Below are positions 12,043 through 22,415 of a stretch of DNA of 64,000 bases, in pieces. Origin of the DNA: Elymus sibiricus (taxonomy: Eukaryota; Streptophyta; Magnoliopsida; Poales; Poaceae). Numbering within the stretch: the first letter of the stretch is position 1; every line of letters begins with the position of its first letter. The stretch is from contig CM077664.1 of NCBI GenBank assembly GCA_039707655.1, positions 22,556,781-22,620,780 on the forward strand, written 5' to 3'. The position numbers and the translations under genes were made by a program. The notes below the pieces were generated by a model. It was not told the origin of the DNA and did not search any database. It was given only the letters and a program-made list of their open reading frames with translations.

Positions 12043-12049
12043 TATATAA
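12043..12049 (+). promoter_or_regulatory. TATA box for the second CACTA transcription unit
   Basis: TATATAA lies about 10 bp after the internal repeat cluster. A GC-rich leader with many CCG triplets (about 12060-12345) follows, then a GTAATC donor-like site after CCTAAG. This suggests a separate promoter for the downstream gene. Confidence 0.5.
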
Positions 12050-12349
12050 CTCGATAGTGTCCCGGTGCCAGCCACCACCCGAGAGAAGGAACAGAACCAC
12101 GCCGCCAGGCTGCCGGATCTTACCGCCATTCCGTCGTCGTTCTCCGGCGATCTGCACCGCCGCCCTGCCTCGGCCACCTCCCGCCTCGGCCACCTCTCGC
12201 CCCGGCCTCCTCGTCCCCTGGCCACGGCTCCGGCGGCCCTCGCCCCTGCCCCACGGCCGGCCCTGCTCGGCTGCTGCTCTGGCTCGCCGTCGCCGGCTCC
12301 AGCCAGGCCGGCAATCCTCTGCTGCTGCTCCGGAGCCCCTAAGGTAATC

Positions 12350-13834
12350 CTGGTGCTCTGCTCGCGCACTGCAATCCTGGTGCTCTGCTCGCGCACTGGA
12401 CGTGATCACCAGCCGTTCGACGAAATGCCAATGGCATCTAGGGGGACCCAGATGAACTACAAATTAGCAGGATTGTGCTCCTGGGCATGAGAGGGGTGAT
12501 GGACAAGCTGGTTTGGGGAGAGGGGCTAGTGTTAACTACAGTTTAGAAAGGTGTCCAAATTCTGTCATGCTCACCAGGTGCTTGATGAAATGAATAGGTG
12601 ACCTAGGGATTTCAGTTGGCTGTGAAAATTGGCAGTATGATGTCTCATTGGATGCTAAAGATGATAGTGAAGTTGGTTTTATAAAAGGAAAAACTTGCTA
12701 GTGCAAATTTGGAGGAATTTCTGTTCTGTACCAAAACTGCAGGGAATTATTTGATGGATTTAAGAGATACAAATGGAGATGATCTTCTGAACTTAAGGGT
12801 TTCATTGGAGGAACTATGAGGTGGAAAAATTTCAGAATTTATGGAGCAAGGAAAATTAGGGTTGTAGTTCAATGCTCAAGTTGGACCAGAATTGAAAAGA
12901 TGGTGCTTTGGTCAAAATTTTCAAAAGACTTGGAAGGGTTTTTGCACAAAAGTGATGTATAGGCCTAAGAGAGTCTCCCATAATTTTTTGGCATTTTTTT
13001 AAAATTTATTAAAAATAGTTCTAGTGCAACAGGAGGATTTTAAAGTTTGAAAATGCCACTAAAAGAATTATTTTTGGGGGCAAAATATTATTATGGAAAT
13101 AATTCCTACTGATATTTAAAAAGTAATAATAGGGTTGGGCAAATAATTTTTAGAGTAATTTTATTTCTGTTAACAGTAGTTTTAAAACAGAACTAGAATT
13201 TGCATGACTAGTGATAAAAATAATTGTTTTATTTTTATTTGAAAGTTTTTCTTTTTGCCACTAAATTATTTTAGTAAGACTTTCTGTTAAGTTGTAAAAC
13301 TAATATTTTTCTAAGTAATTAAAATTTATTTAGATATATTAGTGATATGACTTAGTTTCTTATTAACTTTAGCATTAGAATAGCTTTTTAATTATTTCTT
13401 TTTGCTAGTAAATAATTTAGTTAATTACTTTTTGTTAAGTTAGGTGTTTTAAAATTTCTTTTCTATTAAGACTTTAATATGGACAGAAAGTTAATTGTAT
13501 GGTGTACTGTAGCACTATAGTTTTCCTTTGTGTGATTTGGTGTTATCTTTTGTTTTTGTCTTGGTTTTCTTTGATTGTTTTATTATTAGTTTTACTTGCT
13601 GTTATTATTATTAGGATGAATTCATCATTGTGTGTAAATTGTTTGATTCGTTAGACCATCCGGAGTGCGAAGCTTGTTATTACGAGTCTTTGGAGTTTCA
13701 AGCTCACCAGGAAGTCAAGTCACTTTGATCATTGTTTTACCTATGTTTTATTTGCATTAGTTACCACCTTTCCACCATGCAAGCTTGTTGAATGCGTTCT
13801 AATTGTTTTATCTTTCTTCTGGATTAGTTAAGCT
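12350..13834 (+). other. Putative leader introns of the second CACTA gene
   Basis: This long A/T-rich stretch has no coding potential, lying between the GC-rich leader and the first coding exon. A short exon-like block (about 13615-13730) follows a T-rich tract ending in TTAG. The layout suggests a spliced 5' untranslated region; exact junctions are uncertain. Confidence 0.35.
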
Positions 13835-16800
13835 ATGGACGATAGCGGCAGAGACCATGAAGAGGATATCATGTTCGACATGATACGCTCCTCCCAAAAC
13901 CCAGAGAATAAACTAGATGACGGCTCACAATATCTGAACGAGTCCGGTGAGGGAGTTGAGGAAGAACCAAGAGACGAAGGGCAAACAAACAATGATGGCG
14001 AAGAAAATGTTCTCCAATTAACAAAGTCCGGCGAGGTATATATATATTAGGCCTCTGGTGATCATTAGATGTATTAATTGATTTCTATATATATATTAAC
14101 GAATATTTCTTCTTTTAGCCCTCCGGGTCGAGCAAATCTTCTACAAGGGTACGAGGCCGGGCCAAAAAGTTGGCTGATGGCATAAAGTACAACATCGATG
14201 AAGTCGCAGCAGATGGCGAACCGATTGCTCCTGCATAGAATGCCTGTAAATTTATAAGTCAATGCGGAGTTATTGTTAGGGACAACATCCCGATCACCAT
14301 TCAAGAATGGAATAAGCCAAAGGAAGATCGAGAAGTTAGTTATGTGGACGAAAGATTGAAAAAAATTCTTTGGGATACGCTCAAGTCACATTTCAACCTG
14401 CCAGAGGGTTTCACAGATGGCCAACGGTTGAAAGTCAAGCAGTTTGCTCTTAAGAAGATGGCCACACAATTCCAGACCTGGAAGAAAAGATTATACAGCG
14501 ACTACCTCAAGGCAGAAAAGAAGACTCCAGAATTCACTAGAGCACTAGAGAAGGTAAAAGATCACTGGGACTTATTTGTGAAGTATAAGGAATCAGATGA
14601 AGCTAAGGAACGGTTGAGAAAAAATAAGATAAATGCTGCCAAAAAAGAGTATCACCATGTTCTGGGGCCAGGTGGCTACAACAGTGGCGTGCCTAAGTGG
14701 GAAGCAGCTGAGGCCAAGATAATTGCTGAAGGGGTCACTCCAAAAACAGCGGGTTGGCCCGAGAGGTCCAGGAATTGGTTTTATGCGCATGGGGGAAAGT
14801 TGGACCCAACGACAGGGGAGATTATTGAAAAGGCATCTCTTAAAACAGCCTCGGACGCTTTACTTCAAGCAATAGAAGATGCTCAAAATAAGGTGTTCCA
14901 TCCCGAGAGAGAGAACGACGAGCTTACACGCGCCCTCGGGAATCCTGAACGCGGAGGACGAACACGAGGCAAAGGTGTTGTTCCATGGGTTCAGGGGTTT
15001 TCGGAGTGGAACGACACTTATAGAAGCCGTGCGAGAAAAAAGAAGCAGGATGCAGACCGGCTTCAAAAGGTAGAATCAAAGAACGCGGAGTTGGAATGCG
15101 TTTTAATGTGGCAGCAGGAGCAGATCGACACAATTAGCCAGCAAAGGGCGTCTCAGCGGCAGGAGCAAGCAGATCCAGCATTGGATAGTACCGTCCCATC
15201 TATGCGGAAAAGCAGCGTGGGTTCCACGGGGGTCCCGGCCGATGATGCACTGCTGGCTCGCTACCCCGTGGATGATATCAAAGAGACGACAAGTTGTGAG
15301 CTACACATGAAAATGAAGAACATATCCATGAAGGTGGCGGTCGGCTTTGCTTTACCGAATGCACCTGAAGCAACCATCCATGGCAATCCGATTCCAGCTG
15401 GCTATGCTCGTGTCGGGGTGGATGAAGTTCTGTCGGGATATGACTCACTAGAGCTTGACATTCCTGGAGGTCAAGGGGAGCAGACACTAGGAGAAGTCAT
15501 ACGTGGTCTCATTGTATGGAGAAAGGATTGCATCGTGTTTCCAAACTCGGTGCCAAGGCCACCGACTCCTCCGAGTAGCAATAGTACACATGTAAGTCCG
15601 CCGCGTCAGCCGACTCCACCCCTTATGTCCCAGCAGCAGGGCCACAAGCGGAAGAGATCACCAAAGAAGAAACCCGAGCCTCCTGCCAAAAAGAAGTTAG
15701 CTTACGAGATGACTGAGGAGGAAACCAGATTAGTCGTGGCTTCCGAAGTGAAGTCCCATTTTGCACCGAAACCGCCCCCCGCCGCCAAAGGAGATAATAC
15801 CTGCGAAAACCGTACATCACTTTGTGGATCTTCTAGAGCGACCCCCGGCACATGTGGAGAATAGGCCATCAGACTATGAACGCTGTATTAGCAAGTCATA
15901 TCATGATCAAATGTAGCAGTTGAAAAGTACAAGTAGTAATAAAAGCGGGAAAACAGTTCCTCAGCTCGGAGAACAGGCAATGAATCGATCCCCCCGCTCA
16001 AGGTGATTACCGATAACGCGCTAACCGACGCTGCTAGAGAGATGGGTATCACTGTTGAACAACTCCTAGGCACCGAGGAACTCCCCATGGGTGATCTAGT
16101 ATGGAAATATGTCCCCGGGAACCCTCTAGTCAAACCTGAGCAGGTCGAGCATCTACCAACACAAATGCGAAGATTGCATGAGTGGTACATGAAAGAAGTA
16201 GCGAACGGGCGACAGACGCTCAGCGTGAAAGTCAAGGAAAAGCATTACTTCTATGAAAACGAGATAATCATTGATCTTTCAGAAATTTTTCAGTTATACA
16301 ATCAAGCCGCACTCGACAAATCTATCGTCAGTTGCTATTGTATGTAAGTGATTTCTTTCTATAATTTAAGTCTCTAGCTCAGCTCGTTCATTGCCTATAA
16401 TTATCCTCACTATATTCTTTTGTACGCTATTATGCAGAATGAAGATTCTCCTATGCCAAAAAGAGGGAATCTTTGACATTGGGTTCGTTGACCCATATAT
16501 CATTCATGAACTAAGTATAAAATACTTCCCCGATGACACAGAGGAGAACTTGCTAAGGTTTTTGAAGGCACAAAATACCAAAACAGATATACTATTTCCT
16601 TACAACTTAAAGTGAGTGTTACTGCCTTGTACTACAAATTCTATTTTTTGCTTACTCGATGTTAAGTGTAGTTCATGAGTTATGCATGCCTGCTTATATA
16701 AACGTGTGCGCAGGTTCCACTGGATCCTGCTAAACATTAAAGATGACGCAGGAACTATTGAAACCATGGACTCACTACATAGAGACCCTCAAGAATACAC

Positions 16801-17397
16801 CAGCTTGATTTTGATGCTCGACAGGTAATTACTATCAGTATCACACTATATCGGCCTCTTTCGTTCATTTCCTGATATCAAGTAATTAATAACTCATTTA
16901 TTCATTTTCTTTGCCGGGCTGGGTTTGGAAACGGTTCATCAAAGTGGTTGTCGGTGAATGGAAACCGAAGCTGTCATGGCGACGGATCAAGGTAATTAAG
17001 TACTACTAGCTAGGTCCGCGCACCTCTTTAATTCTAGTATCAATACCATTATCATGCTTGATTATTATCTGATTAAATTCTATTCTCGCAAAGTGCATGA
17101 GGAAGGAACAGGGGACTAATTTATGTGCATACTACGTTTGCGAGAACATTCGCATGACGACCGAATGGCGCAGAGATGTAAGACAACTACAGGTACGTAA
17201 ACACTATTCACAATTTTTTTAATGATCTAATATATATACACACAACAAATATATTCATATTGATCTCCTTCTTTAAAGTTGCAAGAGATGAGGGATAGGC
17301 TCCTACCAAAGAACCGCATATGAGCAATTCAAGAGAAAGTTGCGGGATTTTTGCTTAGGGAGGTCATCTCTGACAGAGGAGAATACCATTGCACCTA
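13835..17397 (+). pseudogene. Second CACTA gene: coiled-coil/proline-rich protein with Ulp1-like (C48) protease end, degenerate
   Basis: Coding starts at ATG 13835; exon 1 ends at 14035 before GTATAT and exon 2 starts at 14119 after TTAG. Exon 2 (to about 15864) has a charged helical region, a DUF8039-like segment and a basic proline-rich stretch. Short exons 16003-16343, 16439-16611, 16714-16824, about 16925-16991, 17095-17191 and 17279-17397 encode a fold like Ulp1/SENP SUMO proteases. Its putative triad survives: His in FHW (16718), Asp in MDS (16769) and Cys in TNLC (17124). Lesions: TAG at about 14236, frameshifts near 15815 and 15985, a TAG near 15915, loss of the AG acceptor near 16915 (TTGCCGGG), and a TGA near 17321; the ancestral stop is TAA 17395-17397. 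It may combine the TnpA-like DNA-binding partner role with a protease; function is inferred. Confidence 0.75.
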
Positions 17398-17623
17398 ATG
17401 CCTGCATGTAATGATCTGCAAATTGTAGGAGAAATTGTATATACCAAATTGTATATATATATATGTGTATGGTCGTACGAGAAATTATATGATATATGTA
17501 TGGTCATACGAGAAATTATATTATATATGCATAATGTGTACAGTATGTAGTAGCGTAAAATATGTTTGAAATGAAAAAGAATTGAATGGAAAACACAAAA
17601 TGAAAAGGAAAAATAAACCATAA

Positions 17624-17680
17624 AGCCTAAAACCCTAAACCACTAAACCCCTAAACCCCGAAAACCCTAAACCCCTGAAC
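17624..17680 (+). repeat. Degenerate plant telomere-like CCCTAAA array
   Basis: Several consecutive CCCTAAA/CCCCTAAA variants lie just after the 3' untranslated region and directly before the right subterminal array of the CACTA element. It is short and imperfect, so it is interstitial and not a chromosome end. Confidence 0.8.
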
Positions 17681-17682
17681 CC

Positions 17683-17876
17683 TTAGTCCCGGTTGGTGTC
17701 ACCAACCGGGACTAAAGGTCCCCCAGCCCCAGCGCACGAGCGCAGCCACGTGAAGGGCCTTTAGTCCCGGTTTGTGACCAACCGGGACTAAAGGGTGGGG
17801 GCATTTATTCCCGATTGGGCTGTCCCGGTTGGTGACCCGGGACTAGAGGCCCTTCCCAACCGGGACTAAAGGCCCG
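17683..17876. repeat. CACTA right subterminal repeat array
   Basis: Inverted and direct copies of TTAGTCCCGGTTGGTG with short spacers run up to the right terminal inverted repeat. The family matches the left and internal arrays and includes hairpin pairs (for example 17683-17717 and 17760-17794). Confidence 0.85.
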
Positions 17877-17963
17877 TTTTCTACTAGTGTTGCACTGTCA
17901 ACTGGCAATAATATAAACATTGCTCATCAAGGAGGATCAAATCAATCGCTAATGTTCTGTCAA

Positions 17964-18090
17964 CATAGTAGATCGCGCGCTTTAAGTCATGAACATCATT
18001 TTAGAACATGAATAAATTCTAGAAAAAGTACGTTTTTCATCTCTCATGATGTTCATGATTTAAGGCGCGCGGTTTCTACGTTCATGAACA
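17964..18090. repeat. Imperfect inverted repeat around GCGCGC / CATGAACATCA
   Basis: The left arm at 17975-17998 (GCGCGCTTTAAGTCATGAACATCA, written here only as its ends GCGCGC and ATGAACATCA) pairs with a right arm at 18047-18070, differing at one or two positions; weaker pairing extends outward. The loop is about 48 bp. It could be a small MITE or a hairpin; no target duplication was identified. Confidence 0.5.
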
Positions 18091-18132
18091 TCTTTTCTTA
18101 TTGACTGCTAGTATCCAGGAAAACAAGTTTTT

Positions 18133-18961
18133 TTTGTAAAAATCAGTAAGCTACTTCAGAACGATTAGGGTTTTGAAAGCAGCAGGCGGCTGCACTTTCC
18201 CTCGACCCGCCGGCGCCGCCACATGTTCCCCTGCCCTCCGCTTTTCCCCGGCCCTCCGCCAACCGCTACGGCGGCGAGAGGGTGGGGGAACCCCGGATCT
18301 GTGTGTCCGGTTCGTGTCCCATAGGGGTTTCAAGTTATTCGTCGTCGGTGAAGTTGGGGCAGCGGCGGCGATGGGAATAATTGTTCCTCGGCTTTCCCCA
18401 CGTCGATGGCCTTCCTCGGAGGGGCGTCGACGAGTCGGAGGATGGTACCATTCGCCAGGCATTCGGTCTAGCATGATTAGCGTTTGTCCACGGCGGCAGC
18501 CTCCTGCGGAGGGGACGGTGTTGCGGCGTGTTTTTGTTCTCCAGTTCTTTCTCCATCCGATGAAGCTCAGCCAGATATGGCTCCGTCGGGGAACTTATGA
18601 GGTTTTTGTCCCCCTCCTCTGTCTGGCCGGAGTTGGGATTATCGTCTGGCCATCCTCGGTGCTCGCTTCTCTGGGACGGTGATCTTTCCAGATCGCGGTC
18701 GCTGGCATCTTCTGGTCTACACCGACGACTTCCCATCCGCTGCTTCTACAATCTCCTGGGTTTCAACAAGGTTGCTTCGGTAAGACCGAGGCCCAGTGGT
18801 GGCAATGGGCTCTGCTCACGACGCGCCGCCGGTGGATACAGAAGGAAGACTGCGCTGATTTCTCCAACTACTTGCATGTAATTTCATATTCTTGTAAGGA
18901 AGTTCTTGTAAGGGGTGGTTTCATTTAATATATGGCATTGGGCCATTTCCGCAAAAAAAGA
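18133..18961 (+). mobile_element. Retroposed 0.83-kb sequence with A-rich tail and 16-bp target duplication
   Basis: The 16-bp word AGGAAAACAAGTTTTT occurs exactly at 18117-18132 and 18962-18977. The 829 bp between is GC-rich at its 5' side and ends in GCAAAAAAAGA. This is the signature of target-primed reverse transcription. There is a 169-codon frame (18173-18682) but no reverse transcriptase. It may be a non-autonomous LINE derivative or a retroposed transcript; which of these I cannot tell. Confidence 0.75.
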
Positions 18962-18977
18962 AGGAAAACAAGTTTTT

Positions 18978-19231
18978 ATTTCAATTATTTCCTAGTGCAC
19001 GAAAGACTGACCGGTGCACATCCCAAACAAAAGGCTTGTGCTGATCTATTTTTTCCGAAATAATAACGCTAGAAAATATTTTTTAGAAAAAGGTGGTGTT
19101 GGACATATATGTCCGCTTAAAACAACCTAGTTTTATGTATACATGCTGTCAAAGAAATAGTTTTATGTATACATGAGTTATACTAGACTGTAGTTTCAGC
19201 ATATGTGCGTTCCCAACGGACTGAACCGCGA
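18978..19231. other. Unassigned spacer
   Basis: A/T-rich sequence with a small direct repeat of TAGTTTTATGTATACATG (about 19128-19175). No gene is seen. Confidence 0.4.
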
Positions 19232-19310
19232 ACTGAGCGTAGCTCAATTGGTTAGGTTCCTTGTTGTGGAACGTGCCTACCCAGATTCAAGTCCTGGACT
19301 TGCACGGATC
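19232..19310 (+). mobile_element. tRNA-derived SINE-like head
   Basis: GCGTAGCTCAATTGGTTAGG looks like a tRNA A box, and AGATTCAAGTCC about 40 bp later looks like a B box. The spacing fits a polymerase III internal promoter. There is no cloverleaf closing to a normal tRNA acceptor, so I read it as a SINE 5' region of the type found in grasses. The 3' end of the element is not clear. Confidence 0.45.
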
Positions 19311-19439
19311 GACAGCAGTGGAGGAAAGGCAGCAGCCACCGACACCACTTTGTCTACAATCGGTGTTGGATTTCTATACGGAGGAAGCACTTCGGACGAT
19401 AATCCCGGTGAAGATGAAAAGAAGAGGACGGCGATGTAT

Positions 19440-21088
19440 GCTTAGCATCGAGGAACCGGAGAAATTTGAAGACGCAAATACTTAGGAGTGTTGGCGTCGT
19501 GCTTTGGAGGAAGAGTTGAGTAATGCTACCTATACGGGGAAAAAAATACGAGATGGGTTTACGAGATTCGGTGGAAATCAGGGGGGCACAATGAAAATCA
19601 GGGGTGGGATTAGTGATAAGAGGACACGTAGGTACGTAAGTCCACCCCGTAAGCCAGCTTTCCATAGGTTTAGGATTATCGGGAAGAGTTGGGGTCAATC
19701 CAAGACAACAATGCATGGGAGCTTGTGGATCTTCCCAACAATTAAAAAGTCATAGGGCCCAATTGGGTGTATAAAGTCAAGAAAAGATGCCGAAGGGAAT
19801 TTGGTGAAGCATAAAGCAAGGCTCGTGGCTAAAGGAGACATGCAAGAGCAAGGTGTGGATTCGAAGAAGTGTTTGCTCCAGTTTCAAGGATGGAATCGGT
19901 GAGATTACTTATAGCTCTCGCGGCTCAAGAATCATGGAGGGTACATCACATGGATGTAAAATCCGCGTTTTTGAATGGGGAGATAGAAGAAGAAGTATAT
20001 GTGAAGCAACCACCGCGGTACATCAAAGAAGGAGAAGAGTACAAAGTACTGAAGCTACACAAGGCATTCTACGGGCTACGGCAGGTCCCTCGGCCATGGA
20101 ACATCAAGCTTGATCGTACACTAATTTCTCTCGAATTTGAGAAAAGTCCACTGGAGCATGCGATGTATAAGCAAGGTAAAGGAAGGGATCGTCTCTTAGT
20201 TGGCATCTATGTTGATGATCTATTGATAACAGGAGTAGATGAAGTGGAGATTGCTAAGTTCAGGCTACAAATGAAGGAGCTATTCAAGATGAGTGATCTA
20301 GGGCTGTTGAGTTTCTACCTTGCAATCGAGGTGCAATAAAACCCGAATTGGATCAGACTATGTCTGGAGGCATATGCAAAGAAGGTGCTTGGAAGTTGTG
20401 GCATGGAAGATTGCAATCCAACTCATGTTCCAATGGAACCTCGACTTAAACTGAGCAAGAAGAGTGAAGTACCCGCGGTTGATGCAATGGAATATAGAAG
20501 CGTGGTCGGAAGCTTGAGGTATCTCGTTAATCCAAGACTGGACTTGGCCTATTCTGTTGGGATTGTGAGTCGCTTCATGGAAGCGCCCACGACGGAACAT
20601 GGGGCAGGTGTGAAACATATACTCAAGTACATCAAAGGGACAACAAACTTCGGTTGTGTCTATTTGAGAGAGAAGAAGAAGGAGATGGTGGAGCTACTCA
20701 TCTATAGTGATAGTGATATGGCAGCAGATGTTGACGACCATAAGAGTACCTTGGGTGTCGCATATTTCTTAGGGAGAAGCATTGTGAGTTGGCTATCACA
20801 AAAGTAGAAAGTGGTTGCATTATCATCCTGTGAAGCAGAGTAGATCGCAGTTGCAACCATGGCATGTCAAGGTGTGTGGCTAGGAAGGCTACTCGGTGAA
20901 CTCATGAACAAGGAACTAGAAGGAGTGGTGCTCAACATTCATAACAAGTCTACAATCTCTCTATATAAGAATCCAGTGCATCATGATAGGAGCAAGCACA
21001 TTGATACGAGGTATCAGTACATAAGGGAGTGCGTGGAAGAAGGCAAGATTGAAGTCAATTACGTTTGCACCGATGATCAGCTTGCAGA
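19440..21088 (+). pseudogene. pol: Copia pol fragment: reverse transcriptase and RNase H, degenerate
   Basis: The fragment begins at SIEEPEKFEDAN and carries the Copia RT (RVT_2) with HMDVKSAFLNGEIEEEVYVK and the catalytic YVDD (GIYVDDLLITG, about 20205-20235). RNase H follows (SDSDMAAD, LSSCEAE, SKHIDTRY) to DQLADF. Gag, protease and integrase are absent upstream. It has a MITE at 19519-19681, a frameshift near 19850, and stop codons at 20337, 20805 and about 20840. The 3' side is cut off abruptly by a LINE end at 21089. It is a dead remnant; the parent element would have copied RNA into DNA. Confidence 0.9.
19519..19681. mobile_element. 163-bp MITE (Mutator-like?) inside the Copia reverse transcriptase
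   Basis: GGAAGAGTTG flanks it on both sides (19509-19518 and 19682-19691). Removing the insert and one copy restores the conserved Copia reading ...EEEL then WELVDLP. The ends are imperfectly inverted (TAATGCTACCTAT versus TAATCCTAAACCTAT on the other strand). A 9-10-bp duplication points to the Mutator superfamily; the superfamily call is tentative. Confidence 0.7.
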
Positions 21089-21395
21089 TTTTTATTTATT
21101 TTTTGAGGGAAACAGCAGGACTCTGCTGCATATTTTTATTAATTTTTAGAAAAAGAATACAAAAAGAGCAAGTGTTCAAAAGAGAAAGAAAACTATACAA
21201 GCAAAAGAGAAGAAAAACACCCTAAAACAAACAAACAAATAAACAGAACAACAACATTAAGGGGGGAGCAAAGTCCCAACTATACAAGAGCATTGACCAT
21301 CCTAACCAAGTCCTTGAGGCGACAAAAGTTTGTGGGGATGCGGGGAAGGATCGGTATCCAAGCTATGAAATGCGGACATCGTGTTTAGAGGAGTG
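21089..21395 (-). mobile_element. 3' end of a LINE retrotransposon
   Basis: Read on the minus strand, the segment ends TTAATAAAAATATGCAGCAG ... TTTCCCTCAAAAAATAAATAAA-type A-rich tail (21089-21160), typical of Triticeae LINE 3' ends. No coding region is recognised. It begins exactly where the Copia pol reading stops, so it inserted into or replaced the 3' part of that element. The far boundary is approximate. Confidence 0.55.
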
Positions 21396-21397
21396 AT

Positions 21398-21600
21398 TGT
21401 TGGAATTAATGAGGAGTCTATGTCTGGCTTGGACTAGAACCAGTCACCGAATAGGTTTGGTGTTAGCCAACATAGTTGCTTTAAATATACGTGTAACATG
21501 CCCCCTGTAATTATCAAGTTCAGAGCAATAACCAAAGGCACGACATGGGCCTTTTGCTACCAATCGATCTCACGTGCGTGTGTTCTTCCGTGTGCGTTCC
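21398..21600 (+). repeat. Possible Copia LTR remnant
   Basis: It starts TGTTGGAATTAATGAGG, a common Copia LTR opening, and includes a TTTAAATATA promoter-like word near 21479. It could be the 3' LTR of the pol fragment upstream. No matching CA end was identified. Confidence 0.35.
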
Positions 21601-22170
21601 AGCCGGATTGATTGGATCAAGTCTCCGTACGTGCGTGTTGTCTCCCGGCGGAAAGAAATTGACAAGATGCAGCCAGTTTGCTACATAGTCTGCGCCGAAA
21701 AGTACTCGGCGATATTGATGTGTGATCGAGCCTATGCCAGCATGGGATAGGTATGTGTAAGGAGGAAGAAGAGGGCAAAGGTGTGAAGATGGGAACTGAA
21801 TCCAGATCCATCCTGGCACACTCTTTATACCCGTCCCGGGATTACCTCCGATTAGCCCAAGACAATTCGAATTTGCAACTCGGGCTAGCACAATATGTGC
21901 CCACGTATCATCGCATTCAATGCACCGGGCCACTCCCGGCACTGGAGGGCAATAGTGGGCGTGAAATACCAAGGATTACGATGCACATCGTGTTATTAAT
22001 CTAGGGTTTATGGTCTACCCTATTCCTTTGCGCTTTTTCATGCTGATATTCACAATTCGCATATCTGAGGCTAGAGGTAGGGACCTTCTTATATGTCTTT
22101 TCAAAGAGTCTGCCTCTTATATAGATAAGATTCTTAGTCTTTTAAAGTAGTTTCCGGATAGAGTCCAAAT
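21601..22170. other. Unassigned DNA
   Basis: A 150-codon minus frame (21520-21972) has no family resemblance. No repeat or element boundary is recognised. Confidence 0.4.
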
Positions 22171-22177
22171 CAAACTA

Positions 22178-22415
22178 CTTCCTCCATCTACTAATATAAG
22201 GCCACTTCATATTTTTTATGTCTAACTTCGACCATTAATTTTACCAACAAAATGTGAGTTATATGCCATAAAAAGTATGCCACTGGATGCACATTTGAAA
22301 GAACTTTTCGATAATATATTTTTTATGACATACAACCCATATTTTCTTGACCAAAATTATAAGTCAAAGTTTGACACGAAAAATGAAGTGGCCTTGTATA
22401 TAAAAATGAAGGGAG
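22178..22415. mobile_element. Stowaway-type (Tc1/Mariner) MITE, 238 bp
   Basis: It is flanked by TA dinucleotides (22176-22177 and 22416-22417). The ends CTTCCTCCATCTACTAATAT and, inverted, CTCCCTTCATTTTTATATAC continue pairing through AAGGCCACTTCAT, giving about 45-bp imperfect TIRs. The C-T-C-C-C-T-C-C start and TA site are Stowaway hallmarks. Confidence 0.85.

Larger units (their letters stand above)
6378..17889 (+). mobile_element. Complete CACTA (En/Spm-type) DNA transposon, 11.5 kb
   Basis: The left end CACTAGTAGAAAA (6378-6390) and right end TTTTCTACTAGTG (17877-17889) are perfect 13-bp inverted repeats beginning with the diagnostic CACTA. A 3-bp TTG target duplication flanks it (6375-6377 and 17890-17892), so both ends are exact. 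Subterminal arrays of TTAGTCCCGGTTGGT in both orientations lie inside each end, with a third array in the middle. Three genes lie on the plus strand: a small coiled-coil/membrane ORF, a TNP2-type transposase and a second multi-exon gene with a Ulp1-like protease end. Each has disabling mutations. Intact ends mean it could still be moved by a transposase supplied elsewhere. Confidence 0.95.

Noticed and set aside
19234..19306. A functional tRNA gene
   Set aside because: A- and B-box-like words are present, but the ends do not form an acceptor stem and the anticodon region is not convincing; a SINE head fits better.
21520..21972. A 150-codon minus-strand gene
   Set aside because: No family resemblance, no promoter or splice context, sits next to LTR-like sequence.
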